Shown: positions 1-8,687 of the stretch, piece by piece
Numbering within the stretch: the first letter of the stretch is position 1
How the letters are laid out: each line of letters begins with the position of its first letter
Source: Bacillus_BD sp963787345
GTDB lineage: Bacteria > Bacillota > Bacilli > Bacillales > Cytobacillaceae
Assembly (NCBI GenBank): GCA_963787345.1
Contig: CAWBCW010000036.1
Coordinates: 1 to 64,000 of the forward strand
Length of the DNA stretch: 64,000 bases
Direction of reading: 5' to 3'
Notes under the pieces: model-generated
Seen by the model: only the letters and a program-made list of their open reading frames with translations
What the model was told of the DNA's origin: nothing
Databases searched by the model: none
Made by a program: the position numbers and the translations under genes

Positions 1-1630
1 CATCATGCCGCCCATTCCACCCATGCCGCCCATGTCAGGCATTCCTGGTGCGCCGCCTTCTTCTGGCTTGTCAGCAATAACTGCTTCTGTTGTTAAGAAC
101 ATAGCCGCAACAGAACCAGCATTTTGAAGTGCAGAACGAGTAACTTTTGTTGGGTCAACGATACCAGCTTCAACCATGTTTACCCATTCGCCAGTCGCAG
201 CGTTAAAACCAATTCCTGGTTTCTTCATTCTTTAAGCGTTCAACGATAACAGATCCTTCAAGACCCGCATTCTCAGCGATTTGACGAACTGGTTCTTCGA
301 TCGCACGTAATACAATCTTAATACCAGTAGCTTCGTCGCCTTCTGCTTCAACAGCAGCAATTTTATTGTAGACTTCGATTAATGCAGTACCACCACCAGC
401 TACGATTCCTTCTTCTACAGCAGCACGAGTCGCATTTAGAGCATCTTCAATACGAAGTTTGCGTTCTTTTAATTCTGTTTCAGTTGCTGCACCAACTTTA
501 ATTACAGCTACACCACCAGCTAATTTAGCAAGGCGCTCTTGTAATTTTTCCTTGTCAAATTCAGAAGTTGTTTCTTCTAATTGAACACGGATTTGGTTCA
601 CACGAGCTGAAATTTGTGCACTGTCTCCAGCACCTTCAACAATTGTTGTATTTTCTTTAGAAACAACAACTTTAGCAGCACGGCCTAATTGTTCAACCGT
701 TGCAGATTTAAGATCTAAACCAAGGTCTTCAGTGATTACTTGACCACCTGTTAAAATTGCGATGTCTTCAAGCATTGCTTTACGACGATCTCCGAATCCA
801 GGAGCTTTAACAGCTACTGCATTGAATGTACCGCGAAGTTTGTTTACTACTAATGTAGCAAGTGCTTCACCTTCAACATCTTCAGCAATCAATAATAATG
901 GCTTGCCTTGTTGAACAACTTGCTCAAGAACTGGTAAGATTTCTTGAATGTTAGAGATTTTCTTATCAGTGATTAAGATGTATGGATTTTCAAGAATAGC
1001 TTCCATTTTATCAGAATCTGTTACCATGTATGGAGAAGCATATCCACGGTCAAATTGCATACCTTCTACTACATCTAATTCTGTTGCAAAGCCTTTTGAT
1101 TCTTCAATTGTGATAACACCGTCGTTACCTACACGTTCCATTGCTTCAGCAATTAATTCACCAACATTAGCATCATCAGAAGAGATAGAAGCAACTTGTG
1201 CAATTGATTCTTTACTTTCAATTGGATTAGAAATCGCTTTTAATTCTTCAAGAGCCGCTTGGATTGCTTTGTCAATCCCTTTACGGATTCCCATTGGGTT
1301 TGCACCAGCAGTTACGTTTTTAAGACCTTCACGAATCATCGCTTGAGCTAGAACAGTTGCAGTTGTTGTACCGTCACCAGCGATATCATTTGTTTTGCTC
1401 GCTACTTCTGCAACAAGCTTAGCACCCATGTTTTCGAAAGCATCTTCTAATTCGATTTCTTTCGCAATTGTTACCCCATCATTCGTGATTAATGGAGAAC
1501 CAAATTTTTTCTCAAGAACCACGTTTCGTCCTTTTGGTCCAAGAGTTACTTTTACAGCATCTGCTAAAGCATCAACCCCACGCAGCATCGCGCGACGAGC
1601 GTCTTCACTAAACAAAATTTCTTTAGCCAT
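1..1630 (-). CDS. groL: GroEL chaperonin (60 kDa), interrupted by an apparent +1 frameshift
   Basis: This encodes the ATP-dependent chaperonin subunit that forms the folding cage with GroES in the cytoplasm. From the ATG at 1630 it reads MAKEILFSEDARRAML, has the ATP-site motif GDGTTTATVLAQ near residues 86-97, and is collinear with GroEL for about 468 residues. Near 222-229 the frame shifts: the original frame gives a non-homologous TRNWF and a stop at 203-205. Removing one base restores PGIGFNAATGEW and then the typical Gly-Met-rich tail (GGMGGMGGMM), whose last codon is at positions 1-3. The stop codon must lie just outside the window. Corrected length is about 543 aa, normal for the family. 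An AGGAGG site lies about 10 bases before the ATG. It is the second gene of the groES-groEL operon. The break is more likely a sequence error than a real mutation because groEL is essential. Confidence 0.95.
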
Positions 1631-1681
1631 TATGAATAACCTCCTAATTATTTATTAAAAACTAACTTTAAATGATCATTA

Positions 1682-1963
1682 TTAAATTACTGCTAAAATA
1701 TCATTTTCACGTACGATTAAATATTCAGTACCTTCATATTTCACTTCAGTACCTGCATATTTTGAGAAGATAATGCGATCACCAACTGAAACTTCAAGCG
1801 CGACCTTTTCTCCATTATCTAATACGCGGCCAGTTCCTACAGCTACAACCTTACCTTCTTGTGGTTTTTCCTTTGCACTGTCTGGTAAAACAATACCGCT
1901 TGCAGTTTTTTCTTCAGATGCAATTGGTTCAATGATAATGCGATCACCTAGTGGCTTTAACAA
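1682..1963 (-). CDS. groS: GroES co-chaperonin (10 kDa)
   Basis: GroES forms the heptameric lid of the GroEL chamber. The TTG at 1961-1963 gives the family N-terminus (M/L)LKPLGDRIIIEP and a 93-residue protein, the usual GroES length. It is preceded by GAGGAGG with a 9-base spacer. An in-frame ATG six codons upstream would overlap this ribosome-binding site and adds residues foreign to the family, so I prefer the TTG. The mobile-loop region (EEKTASGIVLPDSAKEKPQ) is present near residues 15-33. It is first in the groES-groEL operon, about 50 bases before groEL. A perfect CIRCE operator and a sigma-A-like promoter lie upstream, so repression by HrcA is expected. Confidence 0.97.
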   Translation of the reverse strand: MLKPLGDRIIIEPIASEEKTASGIVLPDSAKEKPQEGKVVAVGTGRVLDNGEKVALEVSVGDRIIFSKYAGTEVKYEGTEYLIVRENDILAVI

Positions 1964-2003
1964 TTGAAACAACCTCCTCAAATATTTATGTAAGTTTTAT
2001 TTA

Positions 2004-2030
2004 TTAGCACTCAGCGCAACCGAGTGCTAA
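2004..2030 (-). promoter_or_regulatory. CIRCE operator (HrcA binding site)
   Basis: A perfect inverted repeat TTAGCACTC-N9-GAGTGCTAA lies between the groES start and its promoter. This is the canonical HrcA operator of Firmicutes heat-shock class I genes. hrcA itself is not in the window. Confidence 0.98.
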
Positions 2031-2040
2031 CACAATTATT

Positions 2041-2069
2041 ATAATAATCAATTCGCTTCTTTTTTGCAA
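2041..2069 (-). promoter_or_regulatory. Sigma-A-type promoter of groES-groEL
   Basis: On the minus strand, TTGCAA (2064-2069) and TATTAT (2041-2046) are separated by 17 bases, with CIRCE just downstream at the expected initiation region. The overlapping alternative TATAAT would need a 20-base spacer and is less likely. Confidence 0.7.
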
Positions 2070-2208
2070 GTCAGAACTTGTAAATTTTCACAAAAATATT
2101 CTTAACATATTCTTCATTTTTAAAACCCGATTGTTCATATTTGAAGAACCACCCCCTTTATTGATAGAATGGAAAAGAACTGCTGTAATTAAAAGGAGAA
2201 CTTTTATT

Positions 2209-2880
2209 TTGAAAAGAGAATATGTCATTATTTTAATCGTCTACATTGCTATGCATTTGTCTGGGTTCATTGGACCAACATTGCTTGTCCTGTTTGGAAA
2301 TGCGTCTGGATACTCAATTACTCCTGAGAAGGCAATTACATCATGGATACTCATTAGTTTTAGCATCGCTTTCATTCTGATTTTGATTTATTTACGAAAA
2401 GAAATCTCTCAGCCGGTTCGAAATGAACTAGCAGCCTCACCGCTCCAATCGGTATATTGGGGAGTTGGCGGAATTTTTCTTGCCTTTTTTTCGCAAACGG
2501 CCGCCGCTGCTGTTGAGCTTGCGCTTGGAGTTGAAATGGGATCTGAAAATACCCAACAACTTGTCCGGTTAATTCAAGGGGTGCCATATGTTATCATTAT
2601 TACGTCCATTATTGGACCGATATTAGAAGAAATTGTGTTTCGTAAAATTTTATTTGGCTCTCTCTATAAACGGATGAATTTCTTTTTTGCAGCATTGATT
2701 AGTTCCCTTATTTTTTCGATTGCACACGGAGAACTAGAACACCTGATTCTTTACGGAGCCATGGGCTTTACCTTTGCCTTTCTTTATATTAAAACAAAAC
2801 GAATTCTTGTACCGATCTTTACCCATGTAGCCATGAATACTATCGTGGTGATCATGCAACTCAATCAAAACGTTATGTAG
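2209..2880 (+). CDS. CPBP-family intramembrane metalloprotease (YdiL-like)
   Basis: This is a multi-pass membrane protein of the CAAX protease/bacteriocin-processing (Abi, CPBP) family. The conserved putative metal-site motifs are visible: EExxxR at about residues 140-145 (EEIVFR), a His in SIAHGE near 173 and another in FTHVAMN near 206. About six hydrophobic segments flank them. I chose the TTG at 2209 because AAAAGGAG precedes it by 10 bases and it starts a plausible MKREYVIILI membrane segment. The open frame extends back to 2131 without a convincing ribosome-binding site. It sits beside groES as ydiL does in B. subtilis, transcribed divergently. The substrate is unknown. Confidence 0.88.
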   Translation: MKREYVIILIVYIAMHLSGFIGPTLLVLFGNASGYSITPEKAITSWILISFSIAFILILIYLRKEISQPVRNELAASPLQSVYWGVGGIFLAFFSQTAAAAVELALGVEMGSENTQQLVRLIQGVPYVIIITSIIGPILEEIVFRKILFGSLYKRMNFFFAALISSLIFSIAHGELEHLILYGAMGFTFAFLYIKTKRILVPIFTHVAMNTIVVIMQLNQNVM

Positions 2881-2924
2881 TTGTAGATACGGACAAGTTT
2901 GATACCATCATTGGAGGACTGACA

Positions 2925-3131
2925 TTGAAACAAACACCGCTATTTTCAAGCATCATCTACATCGTCCTTGGAATTGTTTTCACCCTTTTCGCGATTCAAA
3001 ATGTGAATGCGGATGGAGGTTGGGGGTTTTTCTCGATCCTATTAGTCATTTTAGCTACTTTTGACTTTGGGGCTGGATTCCGGTTGTTCCAAGTACATAT
3101 TAAATTAAGAAAGCAAAAAAAGGAGTCCTAA
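2925..3131 (+). CDS. Small two-TM membrane protein, YdiK-like (DUF4305 type)
   Basis: A 68-residue protein with two hydrophobic segments (about residues 8-25 and 33-52) and a basic C-terminus (KLRKQKKES). The start is TTG at 2925, seven bases after GGAGG. Position between the CPBP protease and rex matches ydiK of B. subtilis, a conserved small membrane protein of unknown function. It probably forms a two-gene unit with the preceding protease gene (44-base gap) and ends at a shared hairpin terminator. Function cannot be inferred from the sequence. Confidence 0.8.
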   Translation: MKQTPLFSSIIYIVLGIVFTLFAIQNVNADGGWGFFSILLVILATFDFGAGFRLFQVHIKLRKQKKES

Positions 3132-3144
3132 AAAGGCTCCTTTT
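3118..3144. terminator. Bidirectional terminator between ydiK-like gene and rex
   Basis: AAAAGGAG and CTCCTTTT arms with a short loop lie between two convergent genes. A and T runs flank both sides, so it can serve both strands. Confidence 0.8.
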
Positions 3145-3811
3145 ATGATTCTTCATTTAATACTTCTGCTTCTTCTGGTGAATAATGTTTTAAAAAGTAG
3201 ACAAGTGCTTGCAATTCAACTGCTAGATCAATGTGATGGACACGGACATGAGCAGGTACCGTTAATCGTGCAGGCGTAAAGTTTAAGATCGCTCTTATCT
3301 TTGACTGTATTAACCGATCTGTTACAGGTTGGGCGACCTGTGCAGGAATGGTTAAGATCGCTACATCGATCCCCTCTTCTTCCACGACCTTCTCAATATC
3401 ATCCATATGGTGAATTGGTACATCTCCAATCTCGATGCCAACTTTATCTGGAGACACATCAAACCCCACTGTGATTTTCGTATTGTTATTTTTCATAAAG
3501 TTATAATTTAAAAAAGCCGTTCCTAGATTCCCTACACCAATAAGTGCAACCTTTGTCAATTCGTCTTGGTCCAATGTTTTACGGAAAAAGTTTAATAAGT
3601 ATTGAACATTGTAGCCATATCCTTTTTTCCCTAATGCACCAAAATAAGAGAAATCTCTCCGAATCGTTGCTGAATCAACCTTAACAGCTTCACTTAATTC
3701 TGCGGATGAAACTCTTTGTTTACCAGAAGCAGCCAAGTTAGTTAAAAATCGATAGTATAATGGCAGTCTTTTGGCAGTTGCTTGCGGTATTTTCGTTGAT
3801 TCGTTAGCCAT
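3143..3811 (-). CDS. rex: Redox-sensing transcriptional repressor Rex
   Basis: Rex represses fermentative and respiratory genes and leaves DNA when NADH rises. The N-terminal winged-helix region (about residues 14-80, including SATIRRDFSYFG) is followed by a Rossmann domain with GVGNLGTAF at 92-100, then the C-terminal domain-swap helix (LAVELQALVYFLKHY). Length of 222 aa is close to the family norm. A GGGGGG-type ribosome-binding site precedes the ATG. It follows moaC by about 20 bases in the same direction. In B. subtilis tatAY-tatCY lie between rex and ydiK; they are absent here. Confidence 0.97.
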   Translation of the reverse strand: MANESTKIPQATAKRLPLYYRFLTNLAASGKQRVSSAELSEAVKVDSATIRRDFSYFGALGKKGYGYNVQYLLNFFRKTLDQDELTKVALIGVGNLGTAFLNYNFMKNNNTKITVGFDVSPDKVGIEIGDVPIHHMDDIEKVVEEEGIDVAILTIPAQVAQPVTDRLIQSKIRAILNFTPARLTVPAHVRVHHIDLAVELQALVYFLKHYSPEEAEVLNEES

Positions 3812-3830
3812 AAATACCCCCCTCTCTTAA

Positions 3831-4322
3831 TTACTTAATCTTTTGTCTTTTAAAATCACCGTTTTTACCACCCGTTTTTTCTTCTAAATAAGTTTGCCCG
3901 ATAATCATGCCCTTATCAATGGCTTTACACATATCATACACTGTTAAAGCGCATACAGAGGCAGCTGTTAATGCCTCCATTTCCACACCTGTACTTCCCT
4001 TTGTTTTTACAAAAGCTCTGATATGAAGGACATACTCGTCTTGACTGTTCTCCCATGAAAAGTCAATATCAATACCTGTTAAAGAAAGAGGATGACACAT
4101 CGGAATAATATCCCATGTTTTCTTAGCAGCCATCACACCTGCTATTTGAGCAACAGCTAACACATCCCCTTTTTTCATTTGATTATTAGTTATTTTATCA
4201 TAAATTTCTGGATTAACGGTAATACTTGATAAAGCAATTGCCGTTCGAAAGGTCTCAGGCTTATCGCTTACATCCACCATTTTCGCTCTTCCCTGTTCAT
4301 TAAAATGAGTAAACTCTGCCAT
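3831..4322 (-). CDS. moaC: Cyclic pyranopterin monophosphate synthase MoaC
   Basis: MoaC acts after MoaA in molybdenum cofactor synthesis, forming cyclic pyranopterin monophosphate. The 163-residue protein has the signature PMCHPLSLTG (about 74-83) and MEALTAASVCALTVYDMCKA (115-134) containing the conserved Asp and Lys of the active site. GAGGTGA precedes the ATG. No other moa gene is nearby; pairing with rex is conserved in B. subtilis. Confidence 0.97.
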   Translation of the reverse strand: MAEFTHFNEQGRAKMVDVSDKPETFRTAIALSSITVNPEIYDKITNNQMKKGDVLAVAQIAGVMAAKKTWDIIPMCHPLSLTGIDIDFSWENSQDEYVLHIRAFVKTKGSTGVEMEALTAASVCALTVYDMCKAIDKGMIIGQTYLEEKTGGKNGDFKRQKIK

Positions 4323-4505
4323 AACTTCACCTCTTTTCTAACTATGATACACTATTTAAGACCTGTTGTCTTTTAATATGTATTATACTTCACAATGTCA
4401 TTTTTATATGAAATTGTTATTTTCCCCAATTTTGGAAAGCTTCACTTCATAATTGCTGGGAATTGTCGAATCGGTTAATCTAATAGTATAGAGGTGAAAA
4501 CGGAT

Positions 4506-6428
4506 ATGATCTTAATGCAAGTAAACCAATTATGTAAATATTATGGTGCAGACATCATTTTGTCAAATATAAAACTCGAAATCCAAACTCGTGACCGAAT
4601 TGCTCTCGTCGGAAGAAATGGAGCTGGTAAATCGACCCTTTTAAAAATAATGGCTGGTCATTTATCCTATGATTCCGGAGAGATTATTAAACCAAAGGAT
4701 GTGAAGGTCGGTTATTTAGCCCAAGATACAGGGCTGGAATCAACTTTATCGATCTGGGATGAAATGCTTTCGGTATTTGATGAACTGAGAAACCAGGAAA
4801 AATTGTTAAGAACCCTTGAGCAGAAAATGGCTGACCCTGCTTTATTCGAAAATCCAAACCAATATGAAAAAGTCTTAAAGGAATATGATGTCCTGCAAGT
4901 TCAATTTAAAGAAAATGGCGGTTATCAATTTGAGGCAGATATCCGTTCGGTTTTACATGGGCTAAATTTTCATTCCTTTGATTATAATACGAAAATATCT
5001 ACCTTAAGCGGAGGTCAAAAAACAAGACTTGCCCTCGGTAAATTATTATTATCAAAGCCAGATCTTTTAATTCTTGACGAACCAACCAACCACTTGGATA
5101 TCGAAACATTATCATGGCTCGAGCAATATTTACAAAGTTATGAAGGAGCGATTTTAATTGTTTCCCATGACCGCTACTTCCTTGATAAAGTCGTCAATGG
5201 CGTCTATGAAATTGAACGGCATCAAATGATGAGATATCCAGGAAACTACAGCTTTTATTTAGAAAAGAAGGCTGAAAACTATGAACGGGATCTGAAATTA
5301 TATGAAAAACAGCAGGATGAAGTAGCAAAACTTCAAGATTTTATTCAGCGAAATCTAGCTCGTGCATCAACGACAAAAAGAGCCCAGAGCCGGCGCAAGC
5401 AGTTGGAAAGAATGGCGCTAATGGACCGGCCCTTAGGTGATGAAAAATCAGCCACCTTCCGTTTTGACATTGAAAAACAATCTGGAAACGAGGTCCTGAA
5501 TATCCATTCCCTTTCAATCGGCTACGGTACGGAGGCGGTCTCCACAGATATTAATCTCCGGATTACAAGAAGTGAAAGCATTGCGCTTGTAGGACCAAAT
5601 GGGGTCGGTAAATCAACATTACTGAAAACGATTGTGGAAAAACTCCCCGCTTTAACTGGGAATGTGATGATTGGAACAAATGTAACGATCGGTTATTATG
5701 ACCAACAACAAGCTGAATTAACTTCAAATAAAACCGCTCTTCAAGAGCTTTGGGATGATTATCCTTTGAAAAATGAAAAAGAGATTCGAACGGTTCTCGG
5801 GAACTTCTTATTTTCGGGGGATGATGTATTAAAGATCGTTTCAACCTTAAGCGGCGGTGAAAAAGCACGTTTAGCATTAGCGAAATTAATGATGCAAAAA
5901 GCCAACTTATTAATTCTAGACGAGCCCACTAACCATTTGGATCTCGATAGTAAGGAAATCCTTGAAAATGCCCTCATCGACTATCCGGGTACGATTCTAT
6001 TTGTTTCCCACGACCGTTACTTTATTAACCGAATTGCTTCTGGAGTGGTAGAACTAAACGCTAACGGGGCTAACGAATACTTAGGGGATTATGATTATTA
6101 TGTAGAAAAGAAGTTGGAGCAAGAAGAATTAAAGGCGCTCGAAGCAGTTCAAACCGACAAGCCATCTGATTCTGCTTCTGAAAAGACAACTTATCATCAG
6201 GACAAAGAAGCGAAAAAGATCGAAAGACAGCGACTAAGAAGAATTGAGCAAATTGAAAACGATATTGAAGAACTTGAACAAGCTGTGGATAACCATGAAC
6301 AACTGCTTTGTGATCCTGAAGTGTTCCAGGATCATGTAAAATCGCTCGAAATTAATGAAGAACTAGAGAAATTGAAAAAGAATATCGAAGAGTTAATGGA
6401 AGAATGGACGTTATTATCTGAGGATTAA
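4506..6428 (+). CDS. ABC-F family ATPase (YdiF-like, two ABC domains)
   Basis: A soluble ABC-F protein with two ATPase domains and no membrane segments, the family that acts on ribosomes in translation control or antibiotic protection. Walker A sites GRNGAGKST and GPNGVGKST, signatures LSGGQ and LSGGEKARLAL, and Walker B ILDEPTNHLD occur in both halves, joined by the charged ABC-F linker (RNLARASTTKRAQSRRKQLERM). The C-terminus (about the last 90 residues) is a coiled coil rich in Glu and Lys. I chose the ATG at 4506 because GAGGTGA precedes it by about 9 bases; the GTG at 4494 lies inside that site. The precise role of YdiF-type proteins is not established. Confidence 0.95.
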   Translation: MILMQVNQLCKYYGADIILSNIKLEIQTRDRIALVGRNGAGKSTLLKIMAGHLSYDSGEIIKPKDVKVGYLAQDTGLESTLSIWDEMLSVFDELRNQEKLLRTLEQKMADPALFENPNQYEKVLKEYDVLQVQFKENGGYQFEADIRSVLHGLNFHSFDYNTKISTLSGGQKTRLALGKLLLSKPDLLILDEPTNHLDIETLSWLEQYLQSYEGAILIVSHDRYFLDKVVNGVYEIERHQMMRYPGNYSFYLEKKAENYERDLKLYEKQQDEVAKLQDFIQRNLARASTTKRAQSRRKQLERMALMDRPLGDEKSATFRFDIEKQSGNEVLNIHSLSIGYGTEAVSTDINLRITRSESIALVGPNGVGKSTLLKTIVEKLPALTGNVMIGTNVTIGYYDQQQAELTSNKTALQELWDDYPLKNEKEIRTVLGNFLFSGDDVLKIVSTLSGGEKARLALAKLMMQKANLLILDEPTNHLDLDSKEILENALIDYPGTILFVSHDRYFINRIASGVVELNANGANEYLGDYDYYVEKKLEQEELKALEAVQTDKPSDSASEKTTYHQDKEAKKIERQRLRRIEQIENDIEELEQAVDNHEQLLCDPEVFQDHVKSLEINEELEKLKKNIEELMEEWTLLSED

Positions 6429-6499
6429 TTTTTTTCAATAACTGTTCATTTTCCCTTCCACCTGTACATATATTTGTACAGAAGGGGAGGTGAACAACT

Positions 6500-6685
6500 A
6501 TGGATCGTCTCATTCTCTTAATGTTAGCTGGCATTGTCGCTGGTTTTGCATTAGTAAGGGCTCCACTTTCCGAAACTTTCTTAGAGGCTATCGTCCCAGT
6601 TACAGATGTTATTGGCATTTTAGCTATTTTAATTTTTTCTCTTTTTCTTATTTATAAAGGACTTAGAGCAATGGTAGCGAAATAA
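6500..6685 (+). CDS. Small membrane protein of unknown function (61 aa)
   Basis: A 61-residue protein with a first hydrophobic segment at about 3-20 (LILLMLAGIVAGFALV) and a second at about 36-54 (IGILAILIFSLFLIYKG), ending KGLRAMVAK. GGGGAGGTGA precedes the ATG by about 9 bases, and a strong terminator follows, so expression is credible. I do not recognise a family. It lies downstream of the ABC-F gene in the same direction. Confidence 0.7.
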   Translation: MDRLILLMLAGIVAGFALVRAPLSETFLEAIVPVTDVIGILAILIFSLFLIYKGLRAMVAK

Positions 6686-6690
6686 CACAC

Positions 6691-6734
6691 AAGGCTGTCT
6701 CTCGCGGATGATATCTATCCTGAGACAGCCTTTT
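6691..6734 (+). terminator. Intrinsic terminator after the 61-aa membrane protein gene
   Basis: AAGGCTGTCTC pairs with GAGACAGCCTT, followed by TTTT. Confidence 0.8.
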
Positions 6735-6796
6735 CCATTCCAATCTTGAGAGCCATTTTAATAGGAACAAGTGTTTAGAAAAAACCATTCCTATGC

Positions 6797-6994
6797 TTTT
6801 CCACAAACTTATACACAACCTGTTTATTAATACTCTTGATTTCCACACACTTTTCCACAAAATCCACAGTTATCAACAAAGTTATCCACATTATCCACAG
6901 ATTTTTATGATTATCCACAAATTTATTCCGAACTATTGACACCAACCAAAGAATATACCTCAAGTTTGTTGATAATTCCAACTAATTATCCACA
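6797..6994. promoter_or_regulatory. DnaA-box cluster (non-origin)
   Basis: About 200 AT-rich intergenic bases hold four exact TTATCCACA boxes (6882-6890, 6891-6899, 6911-6919, 6986-6994), one TTATACACA (6809-6817), two TTTTCCACA (6797-6805, 6851-6859), a TTATCAACA (6870-6878) and an inverted TGTTGATAA (6967-6975). This density far exceeds chance. No dnaA or dnaN is nearby, so this is not oriC. B. subtilis has DnaA-box clusters outside oriC and, as I recall, one near gcp/tsaD. Confidence 0.9.
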
Positions 6995-7009
6995 TATCTA
7001 ACCTGACTT

Positions 7010-7150
7010 GTACGTCTTGTCTGTCGTCGAACTTATTCGATAAACTTATTCGCTAGAGGCTTTAACTTCATTCAGCAAAGAGTTACTCCATTAAATTGAA
7101 AAAACTTGGCATTTACCTCACCACTAAAAAAGTACTAAATGCTGAATGAA
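7010..7150 (-). repeat. Intergenic structured repeat, copy 1 (divergent, partial)
   Basis: On the minus strand this starts TTCATTCAGC, contains GTGGTGAGGTAAAT and GCTGAATGAAGTTAAAGCCTC, and continues into a CGAATAAGTTCG palindrome and GACGACAGACA, then loses similarity. The first half matches copy 5 (13664-13854) and the last part matches copy 4 (12354-12520). It lies just beyond the tsaD terminator and next to the DnaA boxes. Confidence 0.8.
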
Positions 7151-7153
7151 ATA

Positions 7154-7184
7154 AAAAAACTCCTATTAAAAATAGGAGTTTTTA
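7154..7184 (-). terminator. Terminator of the tsa operon
   Basis: AAACTCCTATT and AATAGGAGTTT form a strong stem overlapping the end of tsaD, with a T-run on the minus strand. Confidence 0.85.
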
Positions 7185-8210
7185 TTTTTCGTTATATAAC
7201 GTGATTTCTAAGCCAGGGTTTGCGTTCAAGGCCAATCCGGCATAATGTCCTTTTTCAAATAATATAGTACCTGCTGCTGCAATCATCGCTGCATTATCTC
7301 CACATAAACTTAATGGTGGAATAATTAATTCGATATCCTCAATCTCATTAAAGGCCTCTGTTAAAGCTGTTCGCAAGCCTTTATTTGCAGCTACACCGCC
7401 AGCAAGCAGGACTTGTTTTACCGGATATTCCTTCACCGCCTGCAGAGTTTTCGTCACTAACACATCTACGACACTCGCTTGGAAACTAGCCGCCAAATCC
7501 TCGGGCTTAATCGTTTCTCCGCGTTGCTCAGCATTGTGGACAGTGTTAATAACTGCCGACTTTAATCCACTGAAACTAAAATCATATGACCCTTCTTCAA
7601 GCCATGCACGCGGCAAGTCAATTGTCGCTTCACCGCTAGCCGCTAAACGGTCAATATGCGGACCGCCTGGATAGGGCATCTGTAAGGTTCTCGCTACCTT
7701 ATCATAGGCCTCCCCAGCAGCATCATCCCTTGTCTCTCCAATGACTTCAAAGTGGCCGTGCTCTCTCATATAAACCAATTCCGTATGACCCCCGGATACG
7801 ACTAAAGAAAGTAAGGGGAATTCCATTTCCTTCAGAAGTCGATTTGCATAAATATGACCGGCAATATGATGAACACCTACAAGGGGAATGCTGTGTGCAA
7901 AGCAAATCGCTTTAGCCGCGTTAACGCCAATTAATAAAGCCCCTACAAGTCCAGGACCTTCCGTTACAGCAACCGCATCAAGATCCTCGTAAGAAACGCC
8001 CGCTTCTTTCATTGCCTCCTCGAACACAATCGTAATCTGTTCAACGTGATGCCGAGACGCAATCTCTGGGACGACTCCACCGAAACGTTTATGGCTTTCA
8101 ATTTGCGATGAAACAATATTCGAGAGAATTTCCTTCCCATTTTTCACAATTGAAACCGATGTTTCATCACAGCTTGTTTCAATTCCCATTACCAATACAT
8201 CTTTTTCCAT
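7182..8210 (-). CDS. tsaD: tRNA N6-threonylcarbamoyladenosine transferase TsaD
   Basis: TsaD transfers the threonylcarbamoyl group to A37 of tRNAs reading ANN codons, working with TsaB and TsaE. It is an ASKHA-fold protein of 342 aa. Visible motifs are MGIETSCDETSV (8-19), the metal-binding HHIAGH (114-119), the glycine-rich VSGGHTELV, and SLCGDNAAM near 305. The ATG at 8208-8210 overlaps the rimI stop as TAATG and has GGGTGA upstream; an in-frame GTG 15 bases earlier is a weaker choice. It is last in the tsaE-tsaB-rimI-tsaD operon and followed by a terminator. Confidence 0.97.
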   Translation of the reverse strand: MEKDVLVMGIETSCDETSVSIVKNGKEILSNIVSSQIESHKRFGGVVPEIASRHHVEQITIVFEEAMKEAGVSYEDLDAVAVTEGPGLVGALLIGVNAAKAICFAHSIPLVGVHHIAGHIYANRLLKEMEFPLLSLVVSGGHTELVYMREHGHFEVIGETRDDAAGEAYDKVARTLQMPYPGGPHIDRLAASGEATIDLPRAWLEEGSYDFSFSGLKSAVINTVHNAEQRGETIKPEDLAASFQASVVDVLVTKTLQAVKEYPVKQVLLAGGVAANKGLRTALTEAFNEIEDIELIIPPLSLCGDNAAMIAAAGTILFEKGHYAGLALNANPGLEITLYNEK

Positions 8211-8674
8211 TAAAAATTCACCCACATTACTAATGCATCCTCATGATTATCTGAATAATATCCTTTTCGTATGCCGCCTGCTTGAAAACCAAATTTCCGA
8301 TAAAGCGATTGAGCAATTTTGTTTGAGACACGAACTTCAAGCGTCATCCCTTCAGCTCCCCGCTCTTTTGCAGTTTCAATGGCAATCCGCAATAGAGACT
8401 CGCCTAGTTTCAGCCCGCGATACTGCGGAAGGACAGCAATATTTGTTATATGTCCTTCATCTATAACAAGCCACATCCCACAAAAGCCGACGACTTGACC
8501 TTCAATGACTGCCACTGTGTATAGCGCAAATTCATTTTTCGTTAATTCATTATAATAGGCTTCTTTACTCCATGGTACCGTAAATGATTCATGCTCAATG
8601 ATCATGATTTGATTAAGGTCTTCGATCACCATTCTTCTAAACGTAACCTTCGTTTCTAATCTGCCTTCATCCAA
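8210..8674 (-). CDS. rimI: Ribosomal protein/TsaD-operon N-acetyltransferase RimI
   Basis: A GNAT-fold acetyltransferase of 154 aa, the type that acetylates the N-terminus of ribosomal protein bS18 in E. coli. The acetyl-CoA-binding motif is LPQYRGLKLGESLL (about 82-95), and the C-terminal strand KIAQSLYRKFGFQAGGIRKGYY is typical of RimI. The start is TTG at 8672-8674 with AGGAAG about 9 bases upstream. It sits between tsaB and tsaD with almost no spacing, as in most Bacilli. Confidence 0.95.
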   Translation of the reverse strand: MDEGRLETKVTFRRMVIEDLNQIMIIEHESFTVPWSKEAYYNELTKNEFALYTVAVIEGQVVGFCGMWLVIDEGHITNIAVLPQYRGLKLGESLLRIAIETAKERGAEGMTLEVRVSNKIAQSLYRKFGFQAGGIRKGYYSDNHEDALVMWVNF

Positions 8675-8687
8675 TTGTACACACTTC

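Noticed and set aside
948..1658. Plus-strand open frames opposite groEL
   Set aside because: They lie antisense to a well-supported gene, lack Shine-Dalgarno sites and give non-protein-like composition.
6775..6981. Open frames through the DnaA-box cluster
   Set aside because: The repeated boxes explain the sequence; no ribosome-binding site or family resemblance.
6797..6994. Chromosomal origin oriC
   Set aside because: No dnaA, dnaN, rpmH or AT-rich unwinding region next to it, so a non-origin cluster is more likely.
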